Positions 50,148-58,440 of a DNA stretch of 64,000 nt are shown piece by piece. Both the position numbers and the translations under genes were made by a program. The stretch's first letter is position 1. Each line of letters begins with the position of its first letter. A model generated the notes under the pieces. The model did no database searches. It was not told the DNA's origin and saw only the letters and a program-made list of their open reading frames with translations. Origin of the DNA: Rhodospirillales bacterium (GTDB taxonomy: Bacteria; Pseudomonadota; Gammaproteobacteria; Nevskiales; Nevskiaceae); the NCBI GenBank assembly GCA_903970615.1, contig CAJCJH010000019.1:1-64000 (forward strand), given 5' to 3'.

Positions 50148-51768
50148 GAGGCTGTGTGAAAACGTGGTGTGAAGATTGCTGACCAGTAGCTCCATCATTT
50201 GCACGATGGAGCTGCCGCGATGAAGCGATTTATCGAAGGCGAGGACCGATCGCAAAGCGTCCTCTTTCCGGAACGCCTCGACGACTACATCGGCGAAGAC
50301 AATCCGGTTCGGGTTGTTGATGTCTTTGTCGATGAGTTGGATCTCGCCACGCTCGGGTTTGAAGGTGCGGCGCCCGAAGCGACAGGTCGACCGGCCTACC
50401 ATCCGGCAACGCTGCTGAAGCTGTATATCTACGGCTACCTCAATCGCATCCAGTCCAGCCGCCGCCTGGAGCGCGAGACGCAGCGCAACGTCGAACTCAT
50501 GTGGCTTACCGGTAGGCTGGCGCCTGACTTCAAGACCATCGCCGATTTCCGCAAGGACAACGGTGCAGCGATCAAGAAGGTCTGCAGCCATTTCATCGGT
50601 CTTTGCCGTGAGACGAAGCTGTTTTCCGAAGCGGTCGTTGCCATCGACGGTAGCAAATTCAAAGCGGTCAATAACACCGATAGAAACTTCAGCGAGCGCA
50701 AATTGAAAGCCAGGCTGGCACAACTGGAAGAGAGTGTCGGCCGCTACCTGGAAGAACTGGATCGCGCCGATCGCGATCCCACCCGCGTGACGGATGCCCG
50801 GGTCAGCCACATCAAAAACAAGATCACGATCATCCGGGCCCGGATGAAAGACCTGGCTTTACTGGAGCCTCAGATTGAGGCGTCCACCGACGGTCAGATC
50901 TCACTGACCGACCCCGACGCACGTTGCATTGCCACCAGCGGAAAAGGCACCGCCATCGTCGGCTACAACGTCCAGACGGCGGTCGATCTGAAGAACCACC
51001 TGATCGTCGCGCATGAGGTCACCAACCTGGGGCATGACCGCACACAGCTGGCGTCGATGGCGATCAAAGCCCGAGAGGCGATTGGCAGCACCGAACTCAC
51101 GGTCTTGGCGGACCGCGGGTACTTCAGCGGCAAAGAAATTCTTGCTTGCGAGCAGAGCGGGATCACCGCTCTGGTACCGAAGACGATGACGTCGAACAAC
51201 CGGGCCAAGGGCCTTTTTGACAAGCGAGACTTTCACTACGTCCCTGAGACGGACGAATACGAATGCCCCGCGAAACAACGCGCGATCCGTCGCTTCGAGA
51301 CGGTCGAGAAAGGTTTGGTGCTCCACAAATACTGGCCTTCGGCGTGCCCTCGCTGCCCGATCAAATCGCGCTGCACGACGGGTGAGTACCGACGCATCAC
51401 GCGATGGGAAAGCGAGGCAGTGATCGACAGCATGCAAGAGCGGCTGGATCGCATGCCGGAGATCGCACGATTACGACGCCAGACCGTCGAGCATCCCTAT
51501 GCAACGCTCAAGTCCTGGATGGGTGCAACGCACTTTCTCACCCGAACCATCTCCAAAGTGGGCACGGAGATGAGCTTGCATGTACTCGCTTACAACCTGA
51601 AACGAGTGATGCAGATCCTCGGACTGCAACAAACCATACAGATGATGAAGGCCTAGAACCCGGCGCACCGATTCGCGACGAGAAATACTGGGCATGGCCG
51701 AAATCCAGGGCCGGCCTACCACGGCACGTTGCCTCGCCGTCGGCCAAAGCCGGTTTTCACACAGCCTC
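50148..51768 (+). mobile_element. Complete IS1182-family insertion sequence with target duplication
   Basis: The element is 1621 bp long. Its ends are a 16-bp perfect inverted repeat, GAGGCTGTGTGAAAAC (50148-50163 and its complement at 51753-51768). The 4-bp sequence AGCC lies directly outside both ends (50144-50147 and 51769-51772), a target-site duplication. It carries a single intact transposase gene. The perfect ends and intact frame point to a fairly recent insertion. Confidence 0.92.
50220..51656 (+). CDS. IS1182-family transposase
   Basis: This DDE transposase (478 aa) has the N-terminal DUF772-like region NPVRVVDVFVDELDL and RPAYHPATLLKLYIYGYL near residue 55, the DDE-domain part VVAIDGSKFKAVNN near residue 140, and LADRGYFSGKEILA near residue 297 with the second aspartate. 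The cysteine motif CPRCPIKSRC near residue 382 is typical of IS1182. The start is taken at ATG 50220, though an in-frame ATG at 50199 is also possible. No frameshift or stop is present. Confidence 0.93.
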   Translation: MKRFIEGEDRSQSVLFPERLDDYIGEDNPVRVVDVFVDELDLATLGFEGAAPEATGRPAYHPATLLKLYIYGYLNRIQSSRRLERETQRNVELMWLTGRLAPDFKTIADFRKDNGAAIKKVCSHFIGLCRETKLFSEAVVAIDGSKFKAVNNTDRNFSERKLKARLAQLEESVGRYLEELDRADRDPTRVTDARVSHIKNKITIIRARMKDLALLEPQIEASTDGQISLTDPDARCIATSGKGTAIVGYNVQTAVDLKNHLIVAHEVTNLGHDRTQLASMAIKAREAIGSTELTVLADRGYFSGKEILACEQSGITALVPKTMTSNNRAKGLFDKRDFHYVPETDEYECPAKQRAIRRFETVEKGLVLHKYWPSACPRCPIKSRCTTGEYRRITRWESEAVIDSMQERLDRMPEIARLRRQTVEHPYATLKSWMGATHFLTRTISKVGTEMSLHVLAYNLKRVMQILGLQQTIQMMKA

Positions 51769-51772
51769 AGCC

Positions 51773-52206
51773 CAAAGCTGACCGTCGCCGAATCTACTCT
51801 GTTTAAGCCCAAAGCACTCATTGCTCGCCATCGCTAGGGGGAGCCCCCGCTTCCGTCTACGCCTGCTGTTGGAAAGCTAAGCACCGCTCATCGGGCCACT
51901 TGCAACTCCATTGCCTCTGGTAACAATAATTCTTGGAGCGCTGGGACGTGCCTTCTAAACCAACAACAAGGGTATGACCGCGACAAATTCCAATAAATGC
52001 AATGGCTTATATAGTTATGTTGCCATTCACTCGGGGCGACGCATGTCGGCAGTTCTATCGAGTTGTCGCTTGCCAAGCCGCTGCAACTCGGGTGCACCGG
52101 TGCCGGGCACTTCCGATCTCGACAGTCTTTTGCGACTTACTGGCTTAGGGGGAACACTGAGAGACCGAATGAACTTAAGCGTTCACATCACCACCTGGAA
52201 AAAACG
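51773..52206 (+). other. Leader region upstream of the sigma-like gene
   Basis: These 434 bases hold no supported gene. A GC-rich hairpin AGGGGGAGCCCCC occurs near 51836. This stretch must carry the promoter of the sigma-peptidase-helicase operon, but I cannot fix it. An in-frame ATG at 52063 would extend the sigma-like protein by 48 unlikely residues. Confidence 0.4.
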
Positions 52207-52932
52207 ATGGACACGCCGGCATCCGATACTGAGATCGAAGGCCTCGATGACCAATCGTTGCGCGTTAGGCTAGCGCGCAACGATTGGAAAAACGACACCC
52301 TATTCCTCTCTAATGAACAGATATTCCGCATGTTCTGCCGAGCCCGAATGGGCGGAGACAAGGGGCAGCGTGTGGGGCTACTCGCAAACGCGCTCTCTAG
52401 GCGCTTGGTAGCCCTAGCCAAAGGCTTCTCAGTCCGCAGCAAGATCTACCCAGGGATTTACAGCAACCTCGACGAGGTCGCTGAGGAATTGTCCCAGTTC
52501 GTCTGGGAATGTTTGATCAAAAGACCGAAGGACGCGGCGCATGCCGAAAAATACTTTGGGCAACTATTTGCGCGACGCGCGATCGACTTCCAGAAGCGCC
52601 TACTCGCAAAAAAGCGGAGCAAACAAGAGAGTCTGGATGCGATGGACTGGTCTGACGACGACGATGATCCGGAGAGAACGATCCGCGTTATCACGGCACT
52701 TCGACAGGATGCGAATCCGGCCGACGCCATTGCCACTCAGCAGGAGCACGCCAAAGTGGCTGCTCAACTACAGGCCCTCCTAACCAAGCGTGAGCACTAC
52801 GTCTACACGATGATCTACGTCGAAGACATGGCGATCAAGGACATCGCCGCCGCGCTCAAGGTGACGCCTAGAACCATCAACACCTACAAAAATTCCGCCC
52901 TCGAAAAAGTGCGGAAGGAGTTCACCCAATGA
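52207..52932 (+). CDS. Sigma-70-like RNA polymerase sigma factor (ECF type)
   Basis: This 241-residue protein has an ECF-like layout. A region 2-like helix pair lies around EVAEELSQFVWECLIK (about residues 90-105) and a region 4-like helix-turn-helix is at the C-terminus, MAIKDIAAALKVTPRTINTYKNSALEKVRKEF. An acidic linker with five Asp in a row separates them. The start at ATG 52207 removes an unconserved extension. Its stop overlaps the next gene by four bases. Housekeeping ECF factors rarely sit in a defence-like operon, so it may control this locus or adopt a non-transcription role. Confidence 0.75.
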   Translation: MDTPASDTEIEGLDDQSLRVRLARNDWKNDTLFLSNEQIFRMFCRARMGGDKGQRVGLLANALSRRLVALAKGFSVRSKIYPGIYSNLDEVAEELSQFVWECLIKRPKDAAHAEKYFGQLFARRAIDFQKRLLAKKRSKQESLDAMDWSDDDDDPERTIRVITALRQDANPADAIATQQEHAKVAAQLQALLTKREHYVYTMIYVEDMAIKDIAAALKVTPRTINTYKNSALEKVRKEFTQ

Positions 52933-53570
52933 CATCCCAGACCGCTAGGCCTTCACTTGACGAGGTGTTGGACGAGTTCTTCTTTTCTGCTGACAAACCG
53001 TCCGCCAGCATGGTGCTTCGCGCATGCGAAGCTCATCCGAAATATCGCGAGGATATCCTGGAGTTCGCAGCGCTCTGGTCTTCGTATGAGGCTTCTCCGG
53101 AATTCGATAGCGCGGAGCTCGTCGAAGTATCTGACGCTTCCGTTTCGCGTCTTCAAAGTTTCGTACTTAACTGTCTACATGAGGTAGACGCTAAGCCTTC
53201 GAGTGCGGCCAATTCGGATGCGGAAGCAGCCCGCAAAGCTATCCAGACGTTATCAGGCAACCGCCTAAAGAATGCGGCCGTTGCTGCGGGACTAGGTTCG
53301 TCTACGCTACTTCTGACCAAGATTCTCACCAAGAGCATTGTTGACGTGCCGCACAGGGTAGTGAACGACCTCGCGCACTATCTCAAGACGGCATCTGCCG
53401 CGCTCCAACAATGCTTCGAGCCAAACCTCGCAGGCGCCAAAAGCTACAGCGCCACCATACGTCCTAGTACTTCAGCTCAAGAAAGTTGGGAACAGGCGGT
53501 GCGTTCCTTGTCGGTCAGTAGCGACGAGAGACAGCGCCTACTAGCGCTCCAGGACAGGGAGAATGTTTGA
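52929..53570 (+). CDS. Unknown protein in anti-sigma position
   Basis: This 213-residue protein has no family I can name. It is helical. A central stretch, NAAVAAGLGSSTLLLTKILTKS (about residues 116-137), is weakly hydrophobic and could be an amphipathic or short membrane helix. It overlaps the sigma-like gene upstream and the peptidase-helicase gene downstream. The position right after a sigma-factor gene is where anti-sigma factors usually lie; that role is inferred from position only. Confidence 0.7.
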   Translation: MTSQTARPSLDEVLDEFFFSADKPSASMVLRACEAHPKYREDILEFAALWSSYEASPEFDSAELVEVSDASVSRLQSFVLNCLHEVDAKPSSAANSDAEAARKAIQTLSGNRLKNAAVAAGLGSSTLLLTKILTKSIVDVPHRVVNDLAHYLKTASAALQQCFEPNLAGAKSYSATIRPSTSAQESWEQAVRSLSVSSDERQRLLALQDRENV

Positions 53571-56500
53571 TGACCCCGTTTCAGAGGGCTCGGTTTACTG
53601 CCATGCAGTTGCGGACAACTCTGTTCAAAGAGAACGCGTCTTCAGGCATTCCATCAAAGGACGTTATCGATGCCGTGGCCGCCGAAGACGCTGAAGACTT
53701 CGACATCGCTGACGCCGACCCTCACGACGAAGCCCTAGGAACTGCTGACGCTGTCTTAGTGCGCACATTCCGGCAAATCGTCGTGCGCAACGACGTGTCG
53801 AGCGAGCAGCGTGCATTTCTCATAGCGCATGAGTTCGGACATTGGAAACTTCATCACGATGGCCACGACGGGTGCCATAAAGTAGTCGACTCCAACTTCA
53901 ATCCCGAAGAGAGCGACGCCTCTGGATCGCAAAAGATTGAAGCCTATGGCGCCCGGGAGCGGGCTGAACTCCAGGCGAACATTTTTGCAAGAGAGCTTCT
54001 TCTTCCCCGAGATGTCGCCCGCGCGCTGTTTCTCGCTGGAAATACCGCGTCGGAATTGGCAAATGATCTGGATCTACCTCTGGAGCTGGTTCGCCAGCAG
54101 CTCCTCGACGGATTGCTGCTCCCTGAGGCGTTTGAGGACAGTGGCGAGCCCGCCGCGCCGATTAAGCCCACCAAGGAACAGGTGGCTGCGGCCACGTCGT
54201 CGGAGAAAACGTCCCTCATAGTGGCTGGACCAGGCACCGGCAAGACGGCCACTTTGCTTATGCGGGTGCAGCATCTCCTCTCAACCGGTGCAAAGCCCGG
54301 GGAGTTATTGCTGCTTACCTTTTCAAATCGGGCTGCGCGGGAGCTTGTCGATCGCCTTCAACAGCTTGGCGTCGCGAACGCGCATGACATCTGGGTCGGT
54401 ACGTTTCACGCCTTTGGTATGGAATTTCTACGGAAGAACGCGGACCAATTTCAGCTGCAGCCGCGCTTCGGGGTCGCCGACAAGATGGCGCAAATTGCGG
54501 TTCTTGAGCCGCACATCTATGGCCTGGATCTGAAAGCCTTCAATCCGCTCGGAGATCCACTCGACTGGCTCAAGGAAGTGGTTTCGACTATTCAACGCGC
54601 TAAGGACGAACTGGCGGATGCTGAAGGGTTTTCAGCAGCAGTCGAGAAGTCGACGCAGAAAACCTCGACGCAAGCGTTGGCCAAGCAACGCGATGTCGTG
54701 AAGCTATACAAGTGTTATGAGTCGAGGCTCAGTTCCAATGACAGCCTCGTCGACATGGGCGATCTGGTCATGCTTCCCGCACTCGCGCTAACCAACAAAT
54801 ATTCCAAGCACGCAGCAAGCGTGAAACGGTTTAAGCACATACTTGTTGACGAATATCAGGACGTGAACCGAGCGAGTGCCCAGCTCGTGAAAGCTCTCGC
54901 GAGCCATGCCACGAGCCTTTGGGTGGTTGGTGATGCAAGACAGGCTATCTATCGGTTTCGTGGCGCGTCTATGCGCAATATCGTGCGTTTCGCCGACGAC
55001 TTCCCCAAGCACAAAACCTTCCCTCTTAATGAGAATCGGCGCAGCTACGCGGAGGTCATCCGCGTATTCGAGCACACAGGCCGTGAAGGCAACCCTCTTC
55101 AGCTGGTACTCCCGCTCGATGACGTGGCGCCCGTGCGCGGAAGCAGCGGCGTCAAGCCGCGCCATATTCAGTGCGCAAATGACGACATTGTTCATGGGGA
55201 ACTCGCGGCCAACGTACGCCGCATCCACGGTCTAGGTTTGGCATACCGAGGGCAAGCCGTACTTGCGAGCACCCATGAGACCTGCGGCGCAGCAGCGGAC
55301 GCTTTGAATGCCGCGGGTGTGCCTGTCCTGCATCTTGGCGACATCTTCCAGCGTCCCGAGATCAAGGACCTGTTAACGCTGCTACAGCTTTTCATCGATA
55401 GGTCCGGCAGTGGACTGATTCGTGTTTCCCGCCTTCCTGGCCTCGATCTACCGCCTAACGATGTGGAAATGCTATTGAGTTGGTGTAGGGCGAAGCGACC
55501 AGCTCCTCTCTCTTGGATTGCTGCGCCTCCCCCAGGGCTTTCCACCGCAGGGCAAGCAGCTCTCAAGCGTTGGGATTCAGTATTTGAAGACCTCGCCTCC
55601 ACGGATTCTCCGTGGGACGTCGCATGCACGCTGCTACTCGACCGAACAGGAATACTTCGTCCGCACCTCGCCGGCAGCAACATTCTTGATATCACTCGTC
55701 GGATTGCGCTCTGGCAGTTCATTTATTATTTGCGCGTTCCCGATGGCGGCTGTGCGTACCAGACTATTGGCAGCTTCATCACACGCTTGCGACGCCGCCT
55801 GCGCGTAGGCGACGACCGGGAACTACGCATCCCTCCGCCAGAGGCTGATAGCCTCGATGCGGTGGCAGTCATGACGATTCACGGAAGCAAGGGCTTGGAG
55901 TTCGAGGCCGTACACCTGGTCGACATCGATGCCAGACATTTCCGCAAGAGCGTCGATTCTGAACTTCTCCCCCACTCCCTCCTTAGCTCTGTTGCTTCCA
56001 CCGACGGATTCGAGGAACAAAGCGAGGCGTCCAATAAGCTTTATGTCGCTCTGTCTCGCGCCAAAGAGCATCTAGTACTCTACGAAACCAGAGGGATGTA
56101 TGACGCCTCGTGCGTCGCGGCCATCAGCGGCGCAGCACATCTATTCGAGAAGGTTCAGGGCACGGCCGTCGCGCACAAGCCTGCGGTGTCTCCATCTGTC
56201 TGCGCGCCCAGACCGGCAACCGCAGCATATGAGCTAACCGGCTTCCTCTCTTATAGGGTGTGTCCGCGGCGCTACTACTACGACTTCATCAAGGAGCTTA
56301 GCCCGGCTGCCGGACTGCACCCAGCCGCACTGATTGAGGGAGCAGTCATGCGTGAGCTTTTCGCTCCTTACGGCCAGGAGCCAGGAGTGGCGCCGCCAGA
56401 AGTAGACAGGGTACTCGCATCATTGGGACCAGCCTTCAATGACTCCTTGCCTCACCTGAAAGCCTATGCAGATCAGTTGTTGGCGACCGGGCGTATTTGG

Positions 56501-56893
56501 TTAGGAGCGCAACGCGCTGCGATGGCGAAGCCCTTCGAGATTAAGTGCGCAGACATTCGTATGTCCGTATCACCTCACCGCGTCAGAAAGTCAGGGTCAG
56601 TTGTCACTATTGAATTCGTACGCGCCAAACCCTCGGGCAAGCTGTCACGGCAAAACAAGGCTATGAAGTGGATTCTGAAATACCTGTCCGAGGCCTATCC
56701 GGGGCGCTCATTTCAGGGCCAACTTTTCGTACTGAGCACAGGCTCTGAGGAATCGGTCTCCCCTTACGGTCGGCTCCCGGATAACTTCAATCTGGTGTCG
56801 ATTGCACAGGGACTCATGTCGGGACACTTTGCAGCTAGCCCTAATCAGTGGGAATGCCCTAAGTGCAGGCATTTCGTGTACTGCCCAGCCTAA
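53570..56893 (+). CDS. Fusion of ImmA/IrrE-like metallopeptidase, UvrD-like helicase and AddB-like four-cysteine domain
   Basis: The 1107-residue protein joins three parts. Residues 1-180 hold a zinc peptidase with HEFGHWKLHH (His87, Glu88, His91) and a later QANIFARELLLP, the ImmA/IrrE pattern. Residues 185-830 hold a superfamily 1A helicase: Walker A GPGTGKT (Lys225), LTFSNRAARELVDRL, Walker B VDEYQDVN (Asp427-Glu428), GDARQAIYRFRGA, and late motifs VMTIHGSKGLEFEAV and NKLYVALSRAKEHL. Residues 870-1107 have four cysteines spaced C898 then C-x2-C-x5-C (1096, 1099, 1105), the AddB/Cas4 iron-sulfur layout. The nuclease motif itself is weak (VTIEFVRAKPSG), so cleavage activity is doubtful. Start: ATG overlapping the previous stop (TGATG). 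Confidence 0.85.
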   Translation: MTPFQRARFTAMQLRTTLFKENASSGIPSKDVIDAVAAEDAEDFDIADADPHDEALGTADAVLVRTFRQIVVRNDVSSEQRAFLIAHEFGHWKLHHDGHDGCHKVVDSNFNPEESDASGSQKIEAYGARERAELQANIFARELLLPRDVARALFLAGNTASELANDLDLPLELVRQQLLDGLLLPEAFEDSGEPAAPIKPTKEQVAAATSSEKTSLIVAGPGTGKTATLLMRVQHLLSTGAKPGELLLLTFSNRAARELVDRLQQLGVANAHDIWVGTFHAFGMEFLRKNADQFQLQPRFGVADKMAQIAVLEPHIYGLDLKAFNPLGDPLDWLKEVVSTIQRAKDELADAEGFSAAVEKSTQKTSTQALAKQRDVVKLYKCYESRLSSNDSLVDMGDLVMLPALALTNKYSKHAASVKRFKHILVDEYQDVNRASAQLVKALASHATSLWVVGDARQAIYRFRGASMRNIVRFADDFPKHKTFPLNENRRSYAEVIRVFEHTGREGNPLQLVLPLDDVAPVRGSSGVKPRHIQCANDDIVHGELAANVRRIHGLGLAYRGQAVLASTHETCGAAADALNAAGVPVLHLGDIFQRPEIKDLLTLLQLFIDRSGSGLIRVSRLPGLDLPPNDVEMLLSWCRAKRPAPLSWIAAPPPGLSTAGQAALKRWDSVFEDLASTDSPWDVACTLLLDRTGILRPHLAGSNILDITRRIALWQFIYYLRVPDGGCAYQTIGSFITRLRRRLRVGDDRELRIPPPEADSLDAVAVMTIHGSKGLEFEAVHLVDIDARHFRKSVDSELLPHSLLSSVASTDGFEEQSEASNKLYVALSRAKEHLVLYETRGMYDASCVAAISGAAHLFEKVQGTAVAHKPAVSPSVCAPRPATAAYELTGFLSYRVCPRRYYYDFIKELSPAAGLHPAALIEGAVMRELFAPYGQEPGVAPPEVDRVLASLGPAFNDSLPHLKAYADQLLATGRIWLGAQRAAMAKPFEIKCADIRMSVSPHRVRKSGSVVTIEFVRAKPSGKLSRQNKAMKWILKYLSEAYPGRSFQGQLFVLSTGSEESVSPYGRLPDNFNLVSIAQGLMSGHFAASPNQWECPKCRHFVYCPA

Positions 56894-56995
56894 GTCGAAC
56901 ATTCCAACCACTTCCGATTTCCAGGGCGTCCTGCGACTTACCACCTATAAGCGGCGCATCCCGCGCGGCTTACCAAGGTGAGTAGGAGACCAGAA

Positions 56996-57499
56996 ATGCC
57001 AACCCGCATCTACATCCAATCGGAACACTTCCCCGACGTCAAACTCGTCGAAGTCGATGACGCTGCCACTATCGACGAGGTCAAGCATGTTGCCCTTGCG
57101 CTGCTGCCGCCCGGCACCGACGCAACCGAGCTTACGCTGTCGATCGAGGACGACGACGACGACGACGACGCACATGCTCACGCGACACACATCAAGCACC
57201 TGAAGAAGGAGCACGGCGTCCGGCTGCACCTGCATCGCTGCAAGCACGTGGAAGTTCATGTGCGTTTCGGGACGGAAATCGTTCACCACCAGTTACGCCC
57301 GGCGACGACTGTGGGCCGCGTCCGCATGTGGGCTGGCCACAAGCTGGGGATGGCGCCCGGCGACGTCGCCGAGCACGTGCTGCAGGTTGCCGGCACCACC
57401 GAACAGCCGGATGTCGACACCCACATCGGCACGCTCACGAAGTGCCCGCACTGCTCGGTGACGTTCGATCTGGTGCCGGCGCACCGCATCAACGGCTAA
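56996..57499 (+). CDS. Tandem ubiquitin-like (beta-grasp) protein of a bacterial conjugation system
   Basis: The protein (167 aa) contains two beta-grasp-like modules: residues 3-50 and about 84-162, joined by an acidic/His linker with seven Asp in a row (residues 52-58). The second module ends with CPHCSVTFDLVP and a C-terminal HRING, so the chain already ends in glycine. That matches multi-ubiquitin-like proteins used by bacterial E1-E2 systems such as Bil/Bub. The ATG at 56996 has GGAG about 7 bases before it. Neighbours E2-like, JAB and E1-like complete the pathway. The gene starts 103 bases after the peptidase-helicase gene. Confidence 0.85.
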   Translation: MPTRIYIQSEHFPDVKLVEVDDAATIDEVKHVALALLPPGTDATELTLSIEDDDDDDDAHAHATHIKHLKKEHGVRLHLHRCKHVEVHVRFGTEIVHHQLRPATTVGRVRMWAGHKLGMAPGDVAEHVLQVAGTTEQPDVDTHIGTLTKCPHCSVTFDLVPAHRING

Positions 57500-57513
57500 T
57501 CAGGAGGGCGGCA

Positions 57514-57972
57514 ATGGCACCGGATGAGCAAGCTCTGCGTGCCGACCTTGCGTCGGCGCGCTTCCTTTCAGGAGAGGATCGCAATCGCTGGCAGTTCAAA
57601 AAGCTAGAGTGGCCTCACCTCTATGTGAGCGTCATCGCCCGCGACTGCCGCGAGTACACGTTGCGTCTGAACTGCAGCGGCTTCCCTGCGACACCGCCGA
57701 CGGGAACATTCTGGGACCTGGCATCGAGCAGCCGTCTCCCGTTCGACAAGTGGCCCAGCGGCGGCGAGCGTCTACGTCTGGCGTTTCGGCCGGACTGGAA
57801 GAACGGCGACGCGCTTTACATCCCCTGTGACCGTGACAGCTTCGTCGGTCATGACGGGTGGATATCTCAATATCCGCAGCTCATTTGGAAGCCCACTAAG
57901 GGCATCAGCCACTATCTGGAGGTTGTCCATGAACTTCTTCAAAGCCGGGACTATGTCTGCGCCGCTGCTTGA
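57514..57972 (+). CDS. E2-like ubiquitin-conjugating-fold protein
   Basis: This 152-residue protein fits the bacterial E2-like fold. NCSGFPATPPTGTFWD (residues 53-68) corresponds to the YPxxPP-type segment, and Cys105 in LYIPCDRDSFVGHDGW (residues 101-116) is the likely thioester cysteine, with a nearby histidine-aspartate pair. The ATG at 57514 has a very good ribosome site (AGGAGG). It would take the activated ubiquitin-like protein from the E1-like enzyme and pass it to a target. No RING or other E3 gene is seen. Confidence 0.82.
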   Translation: MAPDEQALRADLASARFLSGEDRNRWQFKKLEWPHLYVSVIARDCREYTLRLNCSGFPATPPTGTFWDLASSSRLPFDKWPSGGERLRLAFRPDWKNGDALYIPCDRDSFVGHDGWISQYPQLIWKPTKGISHYLEVVHELLQSRDYVCAAA

Positions 57973-58426
57973 GGCACCGGCGCAGGTCTGGGCCGACCTT
58001 TTCGCGCATTTGCGTACGCAGGGTGCTGGCGTCCGTGAGAGTGGCGCCTTCCTGCTTGGGCACAAGAGCGAAAGCCGCCGTGTGATGACGCGTTTCCTCC
58101 CTTACGAACAACTACAGGCTGACGCACTGCACAACGACTACGTCACCCTGAGCGCGGCCAGCTTTTCCAAACTCTGGGAGTTCTGTCGCTCGGAGGGCGT
58201 TGCTGTCGTTGCGGACGTGCATACCCATCGCTTCGGGCCGGGCCAGAGCCGCTCGGACCGCGCCAATCCCATGATCGCGATCAAGGGTCACGTTGCTCTC
58301 ATCGTGCCTCAATTCGCGCAAGGCAATGTCTGCCTCCAGGATTTGGGCCTTTACGTCTACCAAGGCGAGCACAGATGGATCGCTTTTTCGGGTTCCGATG
58401 TCAGCCAGCTCGTGCGACTTAGCTGA
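57929..58426 (+). CDS. JAB/JAMM metallopeptidase, likely deconjugase of the ubiquitin-like system
   Basis: This 165-residue protein has a complete JAMM motif: Glu37 in ESGAFLLG, His98 and His100 in DVHTH, then Ser107 and Asp110 (HxH-x6-SxxD). Such zinc peptidases remove ubiquitin-like tags or trim their precursors. Because the ubiquitin-like protein here already ends in glycine, tag removal is the more likely job. The ATG at 57929 lies inside the end of the E2-like gene and has GGAGG upstream, so translation is coupled. Confidence 0.87.
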   Translation: MNFFKAGTMSAPLLEAPAQVWADLFAHLRTQGAGVRESGAFLLGHKSESRRVMTRFLPYEQLQADALHNDYVTLSAASFSKLWEFCRSEGVAVVADVHTHRFGPGQSRSDRANPMIAIKGHVALIVPQFAQGNVCLQDLGLYVYQGEHRWIAFSGSDVSQLVRLS

Positions 58427-58440
58427 TTTTGGAGACACCA

